From contig NZ_JAYLVL010000001.1 of the NCBI RefSeq assembly GCF_046156175.1, positions 62,001-126,000 of the forward strand: a stretch of DNA of 64,000 nucleotides. Reading direction: 5' to 3'. The position numbers and the translations under genes were made by a program. The notes under the pieces were generated by a model. It did no database searches. It had not been told where the DNA came from and saw nothing but the letters and a program-made list of their open reading frames with translations. Below, piece after piece: positions 44,355 through 52,414 of the stretch. Every line of letters starts with the position of its first letter. Position 1 is the stretch's first letter. The stretch is from Lacisediminihabitans sp046156175 (lineage in GTDB: Bacteria > Actinomycetota > Actinomycetes > Actinomycetales > Microbacteriaceae).

Positions 44355-44381
44355 GTGATCGGTGAGGCTGGTGATCGGTGA
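44355..44381. repeat. 11-base direct repeat in the leader of the SRPBCC gene
   Basis: GTGATCGGTGA at 44355-44365 and 44371-44381, exact, separated by GGCTG. It lies directly upstream of, and touches, the ribosome binding site region of the 43887-44342 gene. Confidence 0.5.
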
Positions 44382-44546
44382 TACGCCGCACGGTACGGAC
44401 TCCCGTCGGGCCCGTGCTCGGCGCCCAGCAGAATTCCAGCCTTGGGGGGCGAGGGTTGACCCGGCCTGCGCGGGAGGGTACCGGCGGGCAAAAGGTGCGA
44501 GCATTGCAGCATTCGCTTGTCAGGCGGATCGAAGGAGACAGAACCG

Positions 44547-45218
44547 GTGAAGATCCTGGTGGTGGAGGACGATCCGCAGATGGGCGCGCTCATCGAGCGC
44601 GGACTCACCGCGGAGGGCTACGACATCCACGTCGTCGACAACGGGGTGGATGCCCTGATCGCGGTCTCCACCGAGGAGTTCTCGCTCGCTGCGATCGACG
44701 TGATGCTTCCGCAGATGTCTGGATTCGAGATCTGCCGGCGCATCCGCCAGTCGGGGAGTTCGATGCCGCTCCTGCTGCTCACCGCGCGCAATGCGGTGGA
44801 GGATCGGGTGTTCGGCCTCGACGCGGGAGCCGACGACTACCTCACCAAGCCCTTCGCCTTCGCCGAGTTGAGTGCGCGGGTGCGAGCACTGCTGCGCCGG
44901 GATGCCAGCGGCGACAAGCTCGTGGTCACCGTGGGTGGTCTCCGCATCGATTCGCTCGCCGTCTCGGTGAGTGTCGGCGGGCATCCGCTCTCGATGAGTC
45001 CGAAGGAATTCGCACTCCTTCGACTGCTCGCCGGAGACGCCGGCGCGGTGGTCAGTCGCACGCGAATCCTCGAAGAGGTGTGGGGGTCGACCCAGAACAT
45101 CGATCCCAACATCGTCGACCAGTATGTGAGCTACCTGCGCCGCAAGCTCGAACCGGTCGCCTCCGGGGTGCGGATCGTCACCAAACGCGGCAGTGGCTAC
45201 CTGCTCGAGACTCTGTGA
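44547..45218 (+). CDS. OmpR-family response regulator
   Basis: 223 residues from GTG 44547, with GAAGGAGA eight bases upstream. Receiver domain with D8-D9, phospho-acceptor D51 (AAIDVMLP), T79 and K101 (LTKPF); then a winged-helix DNA-binding domain (about 128-223) ending RIVTKRGSGYLLETL. It is followed by its histidine kinase after 13 bases. Target genes unknown. Confidence 0.93.
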   Translation: MKILVVEDDPQMGALIERGLTAEGYDIHVVDNGVDALIAVSTEEFSLAAIDVMLPQMSGFEICRRIRQSGSSMPLLLLTARNAVEDRVFGLDAGADDYLTKPFAFAELSARVRALLRRDASGDKLVVTVGGLRIDSLAVSVSVGGHPLSMSPKEFALLRLLAGDAGAVVSRTRILEEVWGSTQNIDPNIVDQYVSYLRRKLEPVASGVRIVTKRGSGYLLETL

Positions 45219-45231
45219 CGCGGACGCGGCA

Positions 45232-46605
45232 GTGAGAATCCTCCGCCACGTCACCATCAGGTGGCGCATCACCATCGGCACACTGGTCATCGCGATCGTG
45301 CTTGCCACCGCTGCGGTGGTCGTCTTCCGCGCGCAGGTCGAACACATCCTCAGCAGCACCACGACCACACTGCTGCGCCATGATGCCGCTCCCTACGTCA
45401 GGGACATCACGGATACGGGAACACCGAGCATCGAACGAGCGGGCACCGGGCAGCTGGTGGCGGTGATAGATCCCGCCGGCACGGTGGTGGAATCGAGCCT
45501 GCCGCGGACCCTCGAAGACCGGGTCGCGGATATCGTGAAGCTCCCCGGCGATACGAACACCGTGGTCAACGCGGATGACTCCTATCGGGTGTACAACGCG
45601 ACGGTCATAACGAACGAGGGCGCCTGGACGATCATCACCGCCCGCAACGAAGACTCATCGATCCTCTCCCTCGACCGCATCACCCAGGCGCTGATGATCG
45701 GTGCCCTCGTGATCGTGATCGGCTTCGGTGTGGCCTCCTGGCTGCTCACCGGCGCTGCACTGCGGCCGGTGGACCGCATGCGCAAGCAGGCGGAGGCCCT
45801 CGTCGCGCAAGGGTCGACGGAGCCTTTGCCGATCGGCTCGGCCACGGATGAACTCTCCGAGCTCGCGACGACCCTCAACCTCTTCATCAGCGATGTCCGG
45901 CAGTCCGTCGACCGGGAACGCCAGCTGGTGTCGGATGCGAGCCACGAGTTGCGTACCCCTCTCGCCATCCTCATGGCGCAACTCGAACTCGCGCATCTCT
46001 CCCATGGCGACGCCGATGCCCTCGAGGCCCAGATCGTGAGCGCGCAGCATTCCGTCGCACGCCTCTCCGGGCTCGCGACGGGTCTTCTCGAGCTGTCGCA
46101 GCTCGAAGCCCGGGTGCCGGACATCCGGAGCAGTTGGGTGCAGCTGGCCGACGAGCTCGCCGCGTCGGTCGACCGTGCCCGGATGGTCGCCGTGGCCAGC
46201 ACGGTGACCGTCGACTTCGACGTCGCCGGTGAACCGACGGACTCCAGCTATCTCATCGCCGTGGAGAACTTCGGACGCATCATCAACAACCTCACCAGCA
46301 ATGCGATCGCCGCCCAGCCCCGCGGGGGTTCGGTGCGGATCGCGCTCCGGCACTCCGACCGCGAGCTCTTGCTCACCGTCGTCGATTCCGGGCCGGGAAT
46401 GCCGGAGAGCTTCCTGCCCGTGGCTTTCGACCGGTTCAGCAGACCGGATGCCGCCCGCGCGGCCAATAACGGCGGAAGCGGCCTCGGGCTGGCCATCGTG
46501 CAGGCCATCGTGCAGGCCGCCAACGGCTCGGTGACCCTGTCGAACGCCGCCGGATTCACCGTGACGGTATCGCTCCCGGCACTGGCCACGAATGGGGCGC
46601 ACTAG
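45232..46605 (+). CDS. Sensor histidine kinase
   Basis: 457 residues from GTG 45232. Membrane segment 1 (about 10-30), an external sensing region of about 120 residues, segment 2 (about 145-170), HAMP, HisKA with H238 in DASHELRTPLAIL, and HATPase with NNLTSNAIAA (N box), DSGPGMP (G1) and GSGLGLAIV (G2). Membrane-bound partner of the response regulator upstream. Signal unknown. Confidence 0.92.
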   Translation: MRILRHVTIRWRITIGTLVIAIVLATAAVVVFRAQVEHILSSTTTTLLRHDAAPYVRDITDTGTPSIERAGTGQLVAVIDPAGTVVESSLPRTLEDRVADIVKLPGDTNTVVNADDSYRVYNATVITNEGAWTIITARNEDSSILSLDRITQALMIGALVIVIGFGVASWLLTGAALRPVDRMRKQAEALVAQGSTEPLPIGSATDELSELATTLNLFISDVRQSVDRERQLVSDASHELRTPLAILMAQLELAHLSHGDADALEAQIVSAQHSVARLSGLATGLLELSQLEARVPDIRSSWVQLADELAASVDRARMVAVASTVTVDFDVAGEPTDSSYLIAVENFGRIINNLTSNAIAAQPRGGSVRIALRHSDRELLLTVVDSGPGMPESFLPVAFDRFSRPDAARAANNGGSGLGLAIVQAIVQAANGSVTLSNAAGFTVTVSLPALATNGAH

Positions 46606-46724
46606 CCCAACCTGTATGGATTCTCACGCCGACGGGCCCGGATCCGCACAGAACGCCAAGTCCCACTGTCGAGGATGAAGTCATACCGGCAGCCGCCGGA
46701 GCACATCATCCAGGGGGACGGCGC

Positions 46725-48341
46725 GTGAGCACCACCGAAATCGGCACCGGCGCAGCAGATACCGGAGCGATCGAGATCGATGCGGTCGACCGTGCCGGGG
46801 CAGTCCGCCGTTCCGAGCGACCGGGTGGCACGCGATTCGGCGGTCTGCGGCCGTCACGCTGGTTCGGCGCGGACGCGGGCATCGGCCCTGTCGCAGCGCT
46901 TCTCGGCGCGGCCGGTTGGCTGCTCACCTTCATCGGATCCTGGATCCCGGCATTCTGGGGAGACGAAGCGGCAAGCGTCATGTCGGCGGAGCGACCACTG
47001 GCCACGATCTGGCGGGAACTGGGACGGGTCGACGCCGTTCACGGCGCGTACTACGTGTTCCTGCACTTCTGGATCGATGCCTTCGGCGCATCCGAGCTCT
47101 CGGTGCGGCTGCCGAGCAGCATCGCGGCCGGTGTCGCGGTCGCGGGCACTGTGGTGCTCGCCCACCGTCTGTTTGCGCGCTCCGCTTCCCCCCGGGCGGT
47201 CGCCGTGGTCGCGGGCCTCGTCATGATCCTGCTCCCCCGGGTGAGCTACATGGCCGCGGAGGGCCGGTCCTACGCGATCGGAACGGCGGTGGCTACCTGG
47301 CTCGCTGTGCTCTTCGTGACACTCCTGCAGCGCCGCGTCACCCGTCGGCTGCCGTGGATCGGTTTCGCCCTCCTCTTCGCCGCCTCGATCTACGTCTTCC
47401 TCTACCTCGTGCTGCTCGCCGTGGTCTTCGCGGTCGCGCTCCTCGCCGCCCGCCCCGGCCGAGCTGTCATCCGTCGCTGGTTCTCGGCGGTCGCGGCGGG
47501 AGTGCTTCTCGCGGCGCCCGTCATCGTCTACGCCCTCGGCGAGCATGGCCAGATCTCCTTCCTGGCTCACCGCAACTACGTCACCTTCACCCGGATGTTC
47601 GTGATCCAGTGGTTCGGCAATCCCTGGCTCGCACTCGCCTGCTGGGCGCTGATCGTTGTCGCCGTCGTCGCACTCATCCGCTCGCGCAATCGGGCGGTCG
47701 CCCTCCTGCTCGGCTGGGTGGTGCTGCCGATGGGGCTCCTCATCTTCGGCAATGCTGTCATCGCTCCGATGTACACGATCCGCTACCTGTCCTTCTGCAC
47801 GCCGGCGGTCTCGATCCTCGTGGCCTTCGGAGTGTGCGCGCTCTTCAGCCGCGGAGCCGCCGCAGGCTGGATCCGTGCCGCGGCGGTACTCGCGCTCGTG
47901 GCACTCGCCCTGCCAACGGAGGTCTTCCAGCGCACCGAATTCGCCAAAGACGGCGGAAGCGACCTGCGCCAGGCCGCCCAGGTGATCGGATCCAACGCGA
48001 AAGCGGGTGACGCCGTCGTCTTCGATGAGACGGCGAAACCCTCCCGCAAACCGCGACTGGCCCTCCACCTCTACCCGCAGTACTTCACCGGGCTCTCCGA
48101 TGTCACGCTGCGCTCGCCGTACTCGCAACGCTCGGGCATCTGGGATTCGGTGTGGCCGATCGCGGCTATCGCCCCGTCCCTCCAGAGGACATCCGCCGTC
48201 TGGGATCTCGAGCTCGTCACCCCGGGATCGACCGCGATCCCGGCCAACATCGTCGCTCTCGAACGACTGGGCTACTCGATCTCGCGCCAGATACCCGTCC
48301 ATCGAACCGTCGTCTACGAACTCACCCGGGAGACACCATGA
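46725..48341 (+). CDS. GT-C fold polyprenyl-phosphate-dependent glycosyltransferase (GT39/PMT-like)
   Basis: 538 residues, about 12 hydrophobic segments. The first external loop carries the acidic pair FWGDEAASVMSAERP, expected to bind the lipid-phosphate sugar and metal as in PMT/ArnT enzymes. A cytoplasmic N-terminal tail of about 55 residues is charged. GTG start with AGGGGG upstream. The next gene overlaps its stop and encodes polyprenol-phosphate-mannose synthase, so the donor is probably that lipid. Acceptor unknown. Confidence 0.82.
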   Translation: MSTTEIGTGAADTGAIEIDAVDRAGAVRRSERPGGTRFGGLRPSRWFGADAGIGPVAALLGAAGWLLTFIGSWIPAFWGDEAASVMSAERPLATIWRELGRVDAVHGAYYVFLHFWIDAFGASELSVRLPSSIAAGVAVAGTVVLAHRLFARSASPRAVAVVAGLVMILLPRVSYMAAEGRSYAIGTAVATWLAVLFVTLLQRRVTRRLPWIGFALLFAASIYVFLYLVLLAVVFAVALLAARPGRAVIRRWFSAVAAGVLLAAPVIVYALGEHGQISFLAHRNYVTFTRMFVIQWFGNPWLALACWALIVVAVVALIRSRNRAVALLLGWVVLPMGLLIFGNAVIAPMYTIRYLSFCTPAVSILVAFGVCALFSRGAAAGWIRAAAVLALVALALPTEVFQRTEFAKDGGSDLRQAAQVIGSNAKAGDAVVFDETAKPSRKPRLALHLYPQYFTGLSDVTLRSPYSQRSGIWDSVWPIAAIAPSLQRTSAVWDLELVTPGSTAIPANIVALERLGYSISRQIPVHRTVVYELTRETP

Positions 48342-49195
48342 ACCAGACAGAGAACCGCACCCTCGTGGTCGTGCCGACCTACAACGAGCGGGAGAACATC
48401 GCCGAGATCATCGCGCGCGTCCTTCGGAGTGCTCCCGGTGTCGACGTGCTCGTCGTCGACGACAATTCCCCCGACGGGACCGGCGCGATGGCGTCGGCAC
48501 TCGCCTCCGGTCATGACCGGATCAACGTCTTGCATCGGGCCGGCAAGGAAGGACTCGGCGCCGCCTACCGGGCCGGGTTCGCGTGGGGTCTCGAGCGCGG
48601 CTACGAGCGCCTGGTCGAGATGGATGCCGACGGCTCCCACCAGCCGGAGCAGCTCGAACGCCTCCTCTCCGCGCTCGACGATGCGGACGTCGTGCTCGGG
48701 TCCCGCTGGGTTCGCGGCGGCTCCGTGGTCAACTGGCCCCTCAAGCGCATGCTGCTCTCCCAGGGAGGCAGCCTGTACGCACGGATCGCTCTCGGGCTCC
48801 CGGTGCGGGACATCACCGGCGGCTTCCGTGCCTTCACCGCCGACGCGCTGCGCGAGATCGGCTACCAGGATGTGCTGAGCCAGGGTTACTGCTTCCAGAT
48901 CGACATGCTCTGGAAGGCCTACAGCGCGGGCTTGCGCATCTCCGAGGTGCCCATCACCTTCGTGGAGCGGGTCCACGGCGAGTCGAAGATGAGTTCCGGC
49001 ATTGTGAAGGAAGCCATCCTGCGGGTCACGCTCTGGGGTCTCCAGGGCCTCCCCGCGCGGCTGAGAGGCGACCACCGGTCGGCCGTGGCTGCGGCATCCG
49101 CTCTGCGACTCGCTCGCGAGCAGGCCGATTCGCGGGCCGCAGAGGTGCGCGTGCTTCGCACGAGTTTCGGCGGGGAGCGCAATCGTGTCGCGTGA
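48338..49195 (+). CDS. ppm1: Polyprenol monophosphomannose synthase
   Basis: 285 residues, GT2 fold. VVVPTYNERENI, the acidic motif in VVDDNSPDGT, EMDADGSHQPE (metal-binding DxD-like), GSRWVRGG and GGFRAFTADAL are those of DPM1/Ppm1 synthases, which transfer mannose from GDP-mannose to polyprenyl phosphate on the cytoplasmic face. No membrane domain, as for stand-alone bacterial Ppm1. Translationally coupled to the GT-C gene (ATGA overlap). C-terminal tail of about 45 residues is Arg/Ala-rich. Confidence 0.9.
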   Translation: MNQTENRTLVVVPTYNERENIAEIIARVLRSAPGVDVLVVDDNSPDGTGAMASALASGHDRINVLHRAGKEGLGAAYRAGFAWGLERGYERLVEMDADGSHQPEQLERLLSALDDADVVLGSRWVRGGSVVNWPLKRMLLSQGGSLYARIALGLPVRDITGGFRAFTADALREIGYQDVLSQGYCFQIDMLWKAYSAGLRISEVPITFVERVHGESKMSSGIVKEAILRVTLWGLQGLPARLRGDHRSAVAAASALRLAREQADSRAAEVRVLRTSFGGERNRVA

Positions 49196-49694
49196 CTCCC
49201 GCAGGGCGCTCGTACGGCAACTGCTGAGCTTCGGGCTCGTCGGGGGTGTCGGCCTCGTCGTCGACATCGTGGTGTTCAACGCGCTGCGCACTACCGTGTT
49301 CGAGCCTCACCTCGTTCACGGTGGCCCGATCATCGCCAAGGTGATCTCCACGTCGATCGCTATCGTGGTCAACTGGATCGGCAACCGCTACTGGACCTTC
49401 CGCACCGAGCGTCGAATGACGAGCCGCGCGGCCGTGTTGCGCGAGGGGGTCGAGTTCGCCGTGGTGAGCCTGATCGGCGCGGGAATCGCCCTCGGCTGTC
49501 TCTGGATCTCGCACTACGCGCTGGGTTTCACCTCGGTTCTCGACGACAACCTCGCGACCAACGTGGTCGGGCTCGCGCTCGGTACGGCTTTCCGTTTCGC
49601 CCTGTACCGGTTCTGGGTGTTCTCCGGACGCCGTCGCGGCGCGTCTGTCGCCGTCGCTCCCCTGGCTTCGCGCAGTGAGGTACTCGCTCCGTAG
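49185..49694 (+). CDS. GtrA family membrane protein
   Basis: 169 residues, four membrane segments (about 12-35, 45-65, 85-110, 120-140). GtrA/DPMS_2 pattern: QLLSFGLVGGVGLVVDIVVF and NWIGNRYWTF, then FRFALYRFWVF near the end. GtrA proteins are proposed to flip or position polyprenyl-phosphate sugars. GTG start overlaps the Ppm1 gene by 11 bases, so all three genes form one operon: make, flip and use the mannolipid. Confidence 0.87.
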   Translation: MSRDSRRALVRQLLSFGLVGGVGLVVDIVVFNALRTTVFEPHLVHGGPIIAKVISTSIAIVVNWIGNRYWTFRTERRMTSRAAVLREGVEFAVVSLIGAGIALGCLWISHYALGFTSVLDDNLATNVVGLALGTAFRFALYRFWVFSGRRRGASVAVAPLASRSEVLAP

Positions 49695-49847
49695 ACCTTC
49701 CGCGGCCGCAGTGGGCATACGACCTAGCGGCGGGAGTCGTATCCTCCTCCGCGATGCGTTTCGGCCGCGGTGAATCGGCGGATCCCCCGCCGCACTCTCG
49801 ACTCGGCATCCCGTTCCTGCGACACGCCGTACGGATGTCGGTGGCAA

Positions 49848-49876
49848 TTGACATATTCGAATGTATGTTCGAATAT
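49848..49876 (+). promoter_or_regulatory. SOS-controlled promoter of the mutasome operon
   Basis: TTGACA (49848-49853), 17-base spacer, GAATAT (49871-49876), then six bases to ATG at 49883: a leaderless promoter with a consensus -35. Confidence 0.8.
49857..49872. promoter_or_regulatory. LexA-binding SOS box
   Basis: TCGAATGTATGTTCGA differs at one position from the actinobacterial/mycobacterial SOS consensus TCGAACNNNNGTTCGA. The surrounding bases extend it to a perfect 8-bp inverted repeat (TATTCGAA at 49854-49861 and TTCGAATA at 49868-49875). It fills the spacer between -35 and -10, so LexA binding would exclude RNA polymerase. Confidence 0.88.
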
Positions 49877-49882
49877 GAGGGA

Positions 49883-50632
49883 ATGGCCTCCGCAGCAGCA
49901 GTTCTCGACGACTCGCCCACGCGAGCCACCGTCGAAGAGCTTCAGGCGCGCATCCGTTCGATGCAGGCGACCACTCTCGATACTCGCACGATCCCCACCC
50001 ACCCGGCGATCGCCGGGCTGCTGCCCGGTGGGGGGCTCAAAGAGGGCGCGACCTACTCGGTGGACAATTCCGCGACGCTGCTCATGGCGCTGCTCGCCGG
50101 TCCCTCTGCGGCGGGTTCGTGGTGCGGTGTCATCGGCGTCCCCGAGTTCGGGGTGGAGGCCGCCCAGCATTTCGGCATCGACCTGGAGCGGCTCGTGCTT
50201 GTGCCACATCCCGGCGAGCAGTGGCTCGGTGTCACCGCGGCGATCGCCGATGTGCTCGGGGTGGTCGTCACCCGGCCGCCCAAGCGAGCGAGTGACTCGA
50301 GCGTCGCGCGCCTGAGCGCCCGGCTGCGGCAGCGCGGGGCGACCCTCATCGTGCTGGGGCCATGGCCGCAGAGCGAGGCGATGCTGAGCCTCTCCGACAG
50401 CCACTGGAGCGGTATCGGCCAGGGCAACGGTCATCTCAGCGCCCGGCAGGCCACGGTCACGGTCTCCAGTCGCGCAGGGCGCCCGCGGAGTGCCCGTCTG
50501 TGGCTGCCCGATCTCAACGAGCAGTTCTCCGAGGTCGACAGGTTCACCCAGCCGGAGACGACCAGTCGGCACGAGGCGCATCGGCACGAGGCTCATCTGC
50601 AGGACGCTCATCTGCAGGAAGCGACGGCCTGA
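49883..50632 (+). CDS. imuA: ImuA' mutasome accessory protein
   Basis: 249 residues from ATG 49883, fixed by the SOS promoter. RecA/SulA-like fold remnants: HPAIAGLLPGGGLKEGATYSV, WCGVIGVPEFGVEAA; no intact Walker A, as in ImuA' of actinobacteria. ImuA' and ImuB recruit DnaE2 for damage-induced mutagenic translesion synthesis. The C-terminus is made of four near-copies of a five-residue unit (RHEAH, RHEAH, LQDAH, LQEAT). Stop overlaps the imuB start (TGATG). Confidence 0.85.
   Translation: MASAAAVLDDSPTRATVEELQARIRSMQATTLDTRTIPTHPAIAGLLPGGGLKEGATYSVDNSATLLMALLAGPSAAGSWCGVIGVPEFGVEAAQHFGIDLERLVLVPHPGEQWLGVTAAIADVLGVVVTRPPKRASDSSVARLSARLRQRGATLIVLGPWPQSEAMLSLSDSHWSGIGQGNGHLSARQATVTVSSRAGRPRSARLWLPDLNEQFSEVDRFTQPETTSRHEAHRHEAHLQDAHLQEATA
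50567..50626 (+). repeat. Four 15-base tandem repeats at the 3' end of imuA'
   Basis: Units 50567-50581, 50582-50596, 50597-50611 and 50612-50626. The first pair begin CGGCACGAGG, the second pair CTGCAGGA; all four share a GA(G/C/A)GC core and the reading frame, giving the RHEAH/LQDAH peptide tail. Confidence 0.7.
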
Positions 50633-52239
50633 TGCGTCGCACCACCACGCTCTCCCCGCCCGGCGCCCCCCTGCGCACCATCGTGCTGTGGTGCCCCGAC
50701 TGGCCCATCACGGCTGCGCTGCGCCTCCTGGGCGCAGACACCGGCAGCAATCCGACCGCAGCGGATGCCCCACTCGCCCTCATCGACGCCGGCCAGGTCT
50801 TCGCCTGCTCGGCATCGGCGCGCGGTGAGGGGGTGCGGCGCGGACTCCGGCTGCGCGAAGCCCAGGCCCGCTGTCCGGAACTCCGGGTGCTCGACTACGA
50901 TCCCGCGCTCGACATCCGCGCCTTCGAGCCGGTGCTCGAGGCGATCGAGGAGACGATGCCCGGAGCCCAGGTGCTGCGTCCGGGCACCTGTGCGATGCGG
51001 GCCCGCGGACCCGCCCGCTATTACGGCGGCGAGGAGGAGGCGGCGCTGTGGCTGCTCGATGCGCTCGATGCGCTCGGCATCCACGGTTCACGGGTCGGTA
51101 TCGCCGATGGACCCTTCACCGCGGAGCATGCGGCCCGCAGCCCCCAGCGGCAACGCATCCGCATCGTCCCGGAGGGGGGATCCGCCGAGTTCCTCTCGGG
51201 CATGCCGGTGGGGCTGCTCGGCGAAGAGGCCCTCGCCACCCTCCTGCGACGGCTGGGCATCCGCACTCTCGGCGAGTTCGCCCTGCTCGAACCACGGGAT
51301 GTCGAGCAGCGTTTCGGAGACACCGGCGCCCGGGTGCATGCGCTCGCCCGCGGTCTCGACAGTCGTCCCGTCGTGCCCCGGATCGTGCCTGAGGAACTCG
51401 ACAGCGCGGTGGGGTTCGAACCGCCACTCGACCGCATCGACCAGGTGACCTTCGGCTTCCGCGCATCCGCAGATCGCTTCATCGAGCAGTTGGTGCAGGC
51501 ACGGCTCGTCTGCACCTCGATCCGCATCGAGGTGGACTCGGAGTCGGGAGAGCTGTCGGAGCGCACCTGGCTGCATCCGCGTTCTTTCACGGCGGCGGAT
51601 GTCGTTGACCGGGTGCGCTGGCAACTGCAGGGCAGCGGCACCATCGCCGGAAACCCATTCGGCAGTGGTCTCAGCTCCGGGATCATCCGGGTGCGGGTCG
51701 TGCCAGAGAGCGTCGACGCCATCGGCAACCACGAACAGGGGCTGTGGGGCACCGGGCATGACGAACGGATCCACCACGGGCTCTCGCGGGTGCAGAGCAT
51801 GCTCGGGCATGGCGCCGTGCTCACCGCCGCGATCGGTGGCGGGCGCACCCTGCTCGACCGCCAGAGTCTCGTGGCGTGGGGGGACCGCACCGAGACGGCG
51901 AAGCCCGACGGTCTTCCCTGGCCAGGGCAACTGCCCACCCCGACGCCCGGCACGGTGTTCGAGGCGCCCCAGCCGGCGATGGTGATCGACTCCGCGGGCA
52001 GTGCCGTCGACCTGGATGAGCGCGGAGTGCTCTCGGGCGTTCCCGCCAGGTTCTCCACCGATGGCCGCACCCTGCATCCCGTTGCGGCCTGGGCCGGTCC
52101 CTGGATCATCGACGAGCGCTGGTGGGACGCCGACACCTTTCGCCGGGCGAGCCGTTTCCAGGTCGTGGACGATGCCGGGGTGGCCTGGTTGCTCGTGCTC
52201 GACAGTCGCGTGTGGTGGGCCGAAGCGAGGTACGACTGA
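50632..52239 (+). CDS. imuB: ImuB, Y-family polymerase-like mutasome hub
   Basis: 535 residues. Y-family fold without polymerase catalysis: LWCPDWPITAA where active enzymes have the first metal-binding Asp, SARGEGVRRGLRLREAQARCP, GIADGPFTAEHAA, and helix-hairpin-helix region LATLLRRLGIRTLGEFALL; then a little-finger domain and a long C-terminal segment. ImuB binds the beta clamp and brings ImuA' and DnaE2 together. Second gene of the SOS operon, overlapping imuA'. Confidence 0.9.
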   Translation: MRRTTTLSPPGAPLRTIVLWCPDWPITAALRLLGADTGSNPTAADAPLALIDAGQVFACSASARGEGVRRGLRLREAQARCPELRVLDYDPALDIRAFEPVLEAIEETMPGAQVLRPGTCAMRARGPARYYGGEEEAALWLLDALDALGIHGSRVGIADGPFTAEHAARSPQRQRIRIVPEGGSAEFLSGMPVGLLGEEALATLLRRLGIRTLGEFALLEPRDVEQRFGDTGARVHALARGLDSRPVVPRIVPEELDSAVGFEPPLDRIDQVTFGFRASADRFIEQLVQARLVCTSIRIEVDSESGELSERTWLHPRSFTAADVVDRVRWQLQGSGTIAGNPFGSGLSSGIIRVRVVPESVDAIGNHEQGLWGTGHDERIHHGLSRVQSMLGHGAVLTAAIGGGRTLLDRQSLVAWGDRTETAKPDGLPWPGQLPTPTPGTVFEAPQPAMVIDSAGSAVDLDERGVLSGVPARFSTDGRTLHPVAAWAGPWIIDERWWDADTFRRASRFQVVDDAGVAWLLVLDSRVWWAEARYD

Positions 52240-52310
52240 TGGGCGTGGCGTGCTGCCCGTGCCGCCCGTACTCCTCGTCCTCCCCGTGCTGCCCGTCCTC
52301 CCCGCAATCC

Positions 52311-52366
52311 GGGCGAATGCGGTCATTCCGGGTCGGCATGCCAGCCCGGGATGACCGCATTCGCCC
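52311..52366. repeat. Long inverted repeat (REP/MITE-like hairpin) between imuB and dnaE2
   Basis: Arms 52311-52332 and 52345-52366 pair over 22 bp with one T-G wobble; the 12-base loop contains the palindrome GGCATGCC. No T-run follows. The 70 bases before it are pyrimidine-rich, with near-repeats of CCCGT and CTGCC. The element fills the middle of the 175-base gap in an operon whose other junction overlaps, which suggests insertion. Confidence 0.75.
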
Positions 52367-52414
52367 GCTTTCGCGCGCAGGCCGGCGGCACGCCAGCCAG
52401 CAGGGAGGCGACTG

